A DNA stretch of 64,000 nucleotides from Niebla homalea (taxonomy: Eukaryota > Ascomycota > Lecanoromycetes > Lecanorales > Ramalinaceae): contig JAHGAU010000035.1 in NCBI GenBank assembly GCA_019925105.1, positions 372,001 through 436,000 on the forward strand, in the 5' to 3' direction. Positions 57,736-64,000 of the stretch are shown here, piece by piece. Position numbers and translations under genes: made by a program. Numbering within the stretch: position 1 is the first letter of the stretch; each line of letters begins with the position of its first letter. The notes beneath the pieces are model-generated. The model made no database searches. It saw only the letters and a program-made list of their open reading frames with translations, and was not told the DNA's origin.

Positions 57736-59346
57736 ATTCGGTAACGTCCCCCTTGGTCTTGGCATATGTACAAGTGGGGATTGAGACGAAGATGCGTCCA
57801 GTATATCATTGACTCCTATTCCCCGATTCTCCATTATGCCGATTTCTCAAGATTCAATTCACGCATTGGTAAATCTCGATTTGTTGCCACACTATCGCTC
57901 GAAAGGGGGAACCCCACTTTGCAGACTTCCCTATTTTGCATCAGAAATTAACCGAATCGCCGGCATGCCGCAAGGCTCGAGCGTGGATGCTACATCCCTG
58001 ACCTACCTTCTAAACGCTCAATGTGGATGATGAGTAGGGGGATATCAAGATGGCTTCTGAGGATGGCCGTTATAAGGTCGGGTAATAGGTGCGCAAAGAA
58101 GCTGATGTCACGTAGTGATGAGACTGCAGGTCACAGATAGGAAACATCAGTGTGATAGTATGGTATCACGAACGATTGCCGGCGCTAATGAGTCTCACGA
58201 GTCACGACTCCATTCATATTTACCCACGGGAAGAGCCTCATCTTTGGGCCAGAAGCGAGTGTGGCGATTCATTTGGGACGGCAAAAACGGCCCCATCAGA
58301 AGTCGAGCAGTTACGTGATGTATCATCAGGCGCAATTTGTACGGCATCCCCGCGGACGAAGCATACTCAACAGCGAAAACACCGCGGTGGACCTGAAAGA
58401 CCCTCGCAACAAGTCGAAGACTCATCAGCCATCCATGCAGAGCGGAGGTGGCAGCCAGGGTTTTGAGGTCTAAGGTACAAGTATTGGCTTGGCGATCAAG
58501 CACGTGGCGAGGTTGGGATTCCAGCCAGCCCAGGACGCATGCGATATAATCGCGCTTGGAAGTGATCACCATGCCGCAGAAAAAACCTATTGAGACCTTA
58601 AGGCTCTTTCGCAGGCTTCGGCCAATGACTGACTATTATTGACTGCGAGCATATCGGGGCATCAATGATTTACAAAAGAGGAAACGAGCTCGGAATGAGA
58701 CATGAAACGTCACACCATCGACCCGATCTCCTTAGCGTTCCCGCCTGTCGACGCTTTTCCCCGACATGCCGGGTCTGAAACACGGTCTTGGAAAGATCTG
58801 ATTCGCCAATCTGGAGCTTAGCTCAGCCATCGATCGTTCTCAGAAGCTTCTAAAGGCTGTCACTTGCATGCAACAACCTTGCTAGCCATCATAGCATTCA
58901 GCCGTGTTTCGAAAGTGTAAGCCACCACACCATGCTTTCTCTGCCGGTATTGCCTCATTCGGACGATCCGGGGAGCAGAACACCCAAATCGCTGATGTTG
59001 CGACATCTGGTAGCGACAAGATTCGATAATCTCGATCTCACGATGCCTTCTCGGTAGTAAGCATAATGACTCGAAACATGCGAGCAGGGAAACCTCATAT
59101 CCTCCCCCACCTCGGCACTGCCTGCAACTCTGCAATGGAGCCTGGCCTCGAATGCACTGGTCTCCACTAAGCACGTGGGACGCATGAGCTCAAGGCAGAA
59201 CGGTAGACAATTCTTCTTCGTTTCCAATTATTCAATACGGCTGTCATATTGCCCTGTCACCATCAAAGATATATCAAGGCGTCCTCAACATCATGGTCTT
59301 CCAAAGGCAGCATTGGAAGGGAAGCGTATGACCATACGTGATTGCA
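57736..59346. other. intergenic, no gene recognised
   Basis: 1.6 kb between the Oxa1 stop and the first visible exon of the kelch-type gene. Open frames on the - strand at 58195-58572 and 58860-59174 lack domains and consistent splice partners. The signal-peptide exon expected for the kelch gene could lie in the last few hundred bases but was not identified. Confidence 0.45.
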
Positions 59347-62206
59347 ATGACTGTCCCGCCGAATGCGCTCACGCTGGCCCCAAATGAACTTCAGCCAACG
59401 TATGCACCACCGCTAAATCTCAACTGGACGAGACGAGCTTATCATGCCTGTAAGCCCCAATAAACAAGTCGATTGTATGGCCAGATACTGACGGTGTAAA
59501 GCTGTCGTTGTGGGCGATTGGGCTTACCTTCATATGGGTGAAGTTGCTGTCGGTCTGGAGCCTTACACTAATAATGTTGTAAACCCCGCCTACAATCACT
59601 ATCCTGTCAACGCAACTCTTTCTCTGAATCTCGCCACTGGGTGGACCGACCCAAGATCCATACAATTTCAGGCTATCCCGAAACCGAAGTCTGCCGTGTA
59701 CAATTTTGGTACCTTGTGGCACGACAAGAAGCGCAACGAAGTGTTCTCGTTCGCTGGCGAGGAATCCTATCTAGACAGTGGTAGTAGTAATGCATCATAT
59801 GCACCTTTTGTCGATCGGTCGACATACAAACTCCTCCCAACCAGTGACGGCCGTGGCACCTGGACGCTGAATTCATCTCACTCCGACCCCCCCTTCAGTA
59901 AGCCTGGAATGACCAGACCGTTCGGAGGGGTGAGTGCCCAAAGCGACACCAGCGCTTTCTGGCTTGGCGGTTACGCAAGTAATCATTCAAGCGACGTATA
60001 TAGGGATGCGGGGGTCTTGGATTTCATACCCACCCCGGGCCTCATCACTTATGAGTTCGCAAATGGAGTATGGACCAACGCAACCCTCGATCCGAGTCTC
60101 CCTCTAGGCATCTCAAACGGATCGATTCAGTGGGCAGGCATGGAATGGTTGCCCAAGTTCGGGCCGAATGGTATGCTTGTGATTTGGGGCGGCGAGACGA
60201 CGACGAATCTCAGCATGTACTTGCCAACCACGTTGATGCGGCCAATGAACAATATCGCTCTGTACGATCCCGTCGAAAGGACATGGTATGCGCAACAGAT
60301 ATCTGGCACGGCACCCTCGGTCCGTAGCCGTTTCTGCTCAGTCTCAGCAAGCGATCCAAGACCCGAATCCAACAGCAGTACCGGGACTCATGAGATCTAC
60401 ATGTATGGTGGCTTGTATACCGGGCTTTTCACCCAAGCTGCGAAGCAATATGACGAGATCTGGGTCCTGAGTCTTCCTGCATTCACGTGGCAGCTGCTTG
60501 ATTCAAGTCACGCCAGCGGAAGGATAGGTCACACGTGTCATTTAGTGGGGAACAGACAGCTGCTCAGTCTTGGGGGGGTCGATGTCTCGCAAGTGGATGC
60601 ATGGGCATCACCGGACTATCTCAATTGGAACGGGATTGGAGTGTATGATCTGACGGCAGGGGATTGGCTTGCTGGATTGAATACGACAGCGGATGCTTAT
60701 GAAAGGCCAAGGGTGGTGCAGGACTACTATGAATCCAACGGTGCGTACCCTAAGACATGGACTCAGCCTTCTCTATGGGATCTTGTCGAGCGGCAGAACA
60801 GCAATATTTCAATAAGTGCGCCTTCTGGGTCTGGAAATGCAACCTCTGTATCTCCGCCACTACACTCTCGCCCCAGCAGTCCAATCTCCAGGTCAGGCGT
60901 TATCGCAGGTGTCACGATTGGCGGCCTCGCGGGATTGCTATTACCCTTCTTATTGTTTTACTTCCTCCTCTTCCGCCGCAGATCCTGGATTCAAGTCGCC
61001 GACCTGAACGAGCTTCCAGGAGACTACGAAGAGCGGAAAGAGCTCTCCGGCGACCAAAATGCCCCCCGCCGCGAAAGAGGCTTTCTGGGCATCAGATGGG
61101 CCAGAGGGACTTGGGACCTCTCCAGAGTTCGCCCAGCGGCTGAACTAGGCGCACGAAGTCGGAGCAGGGGTAGGAGTAGGACGCGAGGGTCCAGGAAATT
61201 TGTGGAGCTCGATGCAGGGGAAACGGCCAGGGAGCTGGACCCGCGAAACCCACGCACTGAAACCAGGAGACAAACGGCCGCAAGCAATATCGCAAACGAA
61301 TATTTGAATATGCTCAGACCATCAGGTTGGAATACGCCCAAGCTGCTCACGCCAGGTATCAAAGAGGTATCGGCTGTAAAGACAGCCGAACCAAGGCAGG
61401 AGGAAGGCCATAACTACTTCTTCCTTCAACCAATGACCTACCACGATACCAGCCGGCAGTCCGACAACAAAAAGACATGCACACTCCTCTCCCCACAAAT
61501 CAAAGAAGTCTCCTCCGCAATGACACCGCCACGCTGCGGAGATAATGCATGGCCAGGCCCGCCAACATCGCCGGCACCACCCGCTTACCTCGCTCACCCA
61601 CCGCACCCCTCGCCCATCTCCCCTCCCTCTTCAGGGACAACGATGCATGGCTTGCTGACTCCACCAACACGTGGCCCAACACCACCTCCCAAGGAGGACA
61701 AGCCCAAACCTCTCCGCCGTAAACCAAGCCAAGGCCAAATGGATACACAATCACCGCTCGCTCGGCCCACCCCGGTGAGGACAGTGAGCAGTCTCCCCCA
61801 CACTACCAACACCGACAACAACAAGCGGCAATCGCAGGGCTGGGGTCAGGCGCACAACGCGCCATCCTCTGACAGCATCAGCGAACCAAGTCCTACCTAC
61901 CACACCGGCTCTAGTCGGTCGCAACACCATCTCGTCAGCCCCCCGAGCACGCGGACCTACTATTCCAGAAAGCTCGCTGCAAGCGGCAATGGTAAGCCCC
62001 AGGGATTGAGGAAAGGAAGCAGTCGCGAAAGTCAGCAGCGGTATGAGGGGAGTGTGAGCCCTGAGAGCGTGTCGGTAAATAGCATTGGAAGTGGGGAGGT
62101 GAGTCAGCGCAGTGGGAGGGGTGTGGGGTCGAGGAGGGTGAGGGAGAAGGGGTTGGGAGGGATCGAGACGCCTGTGAAGGGGGCGGTGAGTGGGGTGTTC
62201 TTTTAA
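59347..62206 (+). CDS. kelch-type beta-propeller membrane protein
   Basis: Visible exons 59347..59449 and 59502..62206 give 935 aa. The 52-nt intron (GTAAGC to GTAAAG) joins LNWTRRAYHA to SVVVGDWAYLHMGE. The extracellular part has kelch-like blades: GTLWHDKKRNEVFSFAGEE, GMLVIWGGETTTNLS, HEIYMYGGLYTG and HTCHLVGNRQLLSLGGVD, plus many Asn-X-Ser/Thr sites. One membrane segment (GGLAGLLLPFLLFYFLLF, about residue 525) is followed by RRRSW and a long Ser/Pro/Arg-rich cytoplasmic tail of about 390 residues. Such proteins are frequent at fungal cell surfaces and may act in wall sensing or adhesion, but function is not established. No signal peptide precedes the visible start, so an upstream exon is probably missing from this model. 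Confidence 0.72.
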
Positions 62207-63869
62207 TCTTCTTCACGAGTTGTCGGGAGGAGGATGGAGGGTTCTTCGATTCAAGGTATCTATCAGTAGAGACCAGGGCTTGTTAAAAGCTGCCAGAGTT
62301 GCAAAGTGGAGAAATATTCGACTCCTGCTTCCGCACCAAGTTTACTCCTTTTTAAAACAAAAGATCTTGGTGTACTTTGTAAGCCCAGCAACTTTATCAC
62401 TAATTTATTTCCCCGTCAGAAGGAAATCCTGAGCGAAAGAAGAAAAACAAAACAATGTTGGTCTGATCAGGACAAATACGATTTTGGCGGGGATTCAACA
62501 GTCGTGCTTCTGCGTCGCCCCCAGTACTCACCGTTCTTCCTCGTGGGCAGTCATGATTGCTTTCGCCATTGATTCGGAAGAAGAAAGCTTCTGCAACCAC
62601 GATCCCCGAAATACTACTAGTGGGCGGGCATAAAAGGCAGGCATGCGTTGATAAACCCCTATACTTCTTGTTGTTTCGAGTCCTGCCGCAGGAAGGGCGT
62701 TGATGCTTTCCACCCTCATTTCAGGCGGTGTGGATCATGGTACAAGGACTCATATGGGGGCGGAGATCAGCGATATACTACCGACTTACGGTGGGTGAGA
62801 ATTGTTGATTTCTACCCACTTTGAGGATTGGCAGACTGTCTACCATGAACCAACCCCAAATCATCAGCAAAGAAAGGACAACGGACGGTGAAAGTGAAAA
62901 AAAAAAGGTCTTGATATACGGCGGTAAACAACAGCGCGAAAGCAGTCATGTCATAGCAGTGCGGAATTGGTTTTCCATCAAAAGGCGTTCAGGAGATGGG
63001 GGACGGTTATATCAATCAACAATGACCAAAGCTTCTTAAAAAAGAAAGTGACACGGAGAAGCTGATGCTGTGTTATTGACGGCCATGACAGACAGATAAG
63101 CGCCAAACAGACAAGGTTTGAAACGGGGCGGAGTTGGGACTGACTATAAGAATCTGCAGAGCAACAGGAAACGATGACGGCTCGCATCGCACTGACGGCC
63201 GCGGCCCATCCATAGCATGTTAGCAATAAAAGGCCATTTTTTGGCCATTATTCGTCCTTTTAGACTGGCCGAACCCTGTGACGGACGAATGGTAAGTTAC
63301 TTTTTTGAGGACTTGCCCGTCCTCGATCTCATGACAGATGTTCACCATGCCGAAAAAGCAGGTATAACCGCCGGCATGCAGGGCATATTTACGCACATGA
63401 CGTGAGTACGAGAAGTGAGGTGAAAAGAATGGCGGTGCTGGCTGTACGCAACGAGTCATGAGAACGCAAGGACCGCATTATGATTTAGATGTGCATTCGT
63501 CTCGATTGGAAAAGAAGTGCATTAGCAGGGGAAGTGGCGTCGCGAAGTCGCCTCCACCTTTCCTCACAGTACAGGCTGATGACATGTCTTGCATTGCATA
63601 AAAGTGTATTGTCGCAGTCTTCCTGATCAGCCAAAGCATTGCCCATATAGGCTCCGTGCAGGTTTGGGGCGTCTGCATATGCACATCCATGGCCCCCGAC
63701 CGCGTGGGGAACATTGGTCACAGGTCCGCTCGTCGCTCTTATCGTCCCTCTCTCTTACCAGATTCATCATCCATCTTGCAGCGTAGATCGAAGATGTCAC
63801 TCTTGACATCCAGATCTTCGGTTCTACAGGGGTCTCTGTACCAGCCCACATAATTCAGCTGTCTCAACC
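62207..63869. other. intergenic, no gene recognised
   Basis: About 1.7 kb with only short frames lacking domains. It contains the kelch gene 3' UTR at left and the promoter of the gene starting at 63870 at right. An A-run with GAAAAAAAAAAGG lies near 62900. Confidence 0.45.
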
Positions 63870-64000
63870 ATGGCATCCTTGAGCGTCGCCATCTTCGACA
63901 CAGTGCGGCAGAGCCTGACTCTCCAAATCACTTTTACACTGTGTGCTCTTCTATCTGTAGGGCGAATCATACCCTCTCAAGCTGTCCGCTACCTGCTGAT
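63870..64000 (+). CDS. 5' end of a gene running off the window
   Basis: From the ATG at 63870 the frame is open to the window end, giving 43 codons: MASLSVAIFDTVRQSLTLQ, then the hydrophobic ITFTLCALLSVGRII and PSQAVRYLL. A short amphipathic start followed by one membrane-anchor-like segment suits an ER-anchored enzyme such as a cytochrome P450, or another membrane protein. Too little is present to decide. A GT within TCTGTAGG could also be a splice donor. Confidence 0.4.
   Translation, partial: MASLSVAIFDTVRQSLTLQITFTLCALLSVGRIIPSQAVRYLL

Noticed and set aside
58195..58572. 125-codon frame on the - strand between the Oxa1 and kelch genes
   Set aside because: No recognisable domain, and it does not extend by splicing. 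Left as uncertain intergenic sequence.

Overview
The window is nuclear DNA of a filamentous ascomycete (Pezizomycotina, most likely a Dothideomycete; the class is an inference). Genes lie on both strands and are split by short GT-AG introns, mostly 45-120 nt, with CTAAC/CTGAC-like branch points. Spacing is a few hundred bases. The recognisable families include HapX, Ugo1, COG2, a chromodomain Hda3-type subunit and a Ca3427-like protein. No bacterial operons, rRNA, convincing tRNA or CRISPR array was found.

Layout. 0-12.2 kb: a POT1/CDC13-domain telomere-binding protein, an eIF4E-family (4EHP-like) protein and a chromodomain HDA-complex subunit, all on +. 13.3-17.8 kb: a 103-aa protein, then about 4 kb without genes that holds an imperfect terminal-inverted-repeat element carrying a 12-bp minisatellite, followed by a hairpin. 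17.8-23.3 kb: an F-box protein and a p24 cargo receptor (-), and exopolyphosphatase (+). 23.4-29.1 kb: two decayed genes head to head, a kinase-ankyrin gene (-) and a HeLo/pseudokinase-like gene (+), both of types linked to fungal allorecognition or cell death. 29.4-40.2 kb: a dense housekeeping block with a Ca3427-like protein, mitochondrial ferredoxin, Ugo1, SRP54, Rrp15, TAF11, COG2 and mitochondrial ribosomal protein L1, arranged as convergent and divergent pairs. 40.3 kb: a TA-flanked MITE. 41.4-47.5 kb: a secreted multidomain protein with a NucA/NucB-like region, an unrecognised 279-aa protein and a Mak32-like PfkB protein. 47.5-50.6 kb: a gene-free stretch. 50.6-57.7 kb: cytosolic GluRS, a broken short-chain dehydrogenase, HapX and an Oxa1/YidC insertase. 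59.3-62.2 kb: a kelch-type membrane protein. A further gene starts at 63870 and runs off the end.

How the genes relate. There is no biosynthetic cluster. Several genes serve related compartments, with mitochondrial function (ferredoxin, Ugo1, uL1m, Oxa1) and the secretory pathway (p24, SRP54, COG2) well represented, but they look like ordinary core genes placed side by side. The unusual material is the element at 14.5-15.8 kb, the MITE at 40.3 kb, the decayed head-to-head pair at 23-29 kb, and the secreted protein at 41.4 kb. I saw no convincing undescribed system. The decayed pair and the minisatellite-bearing element are the best leads.
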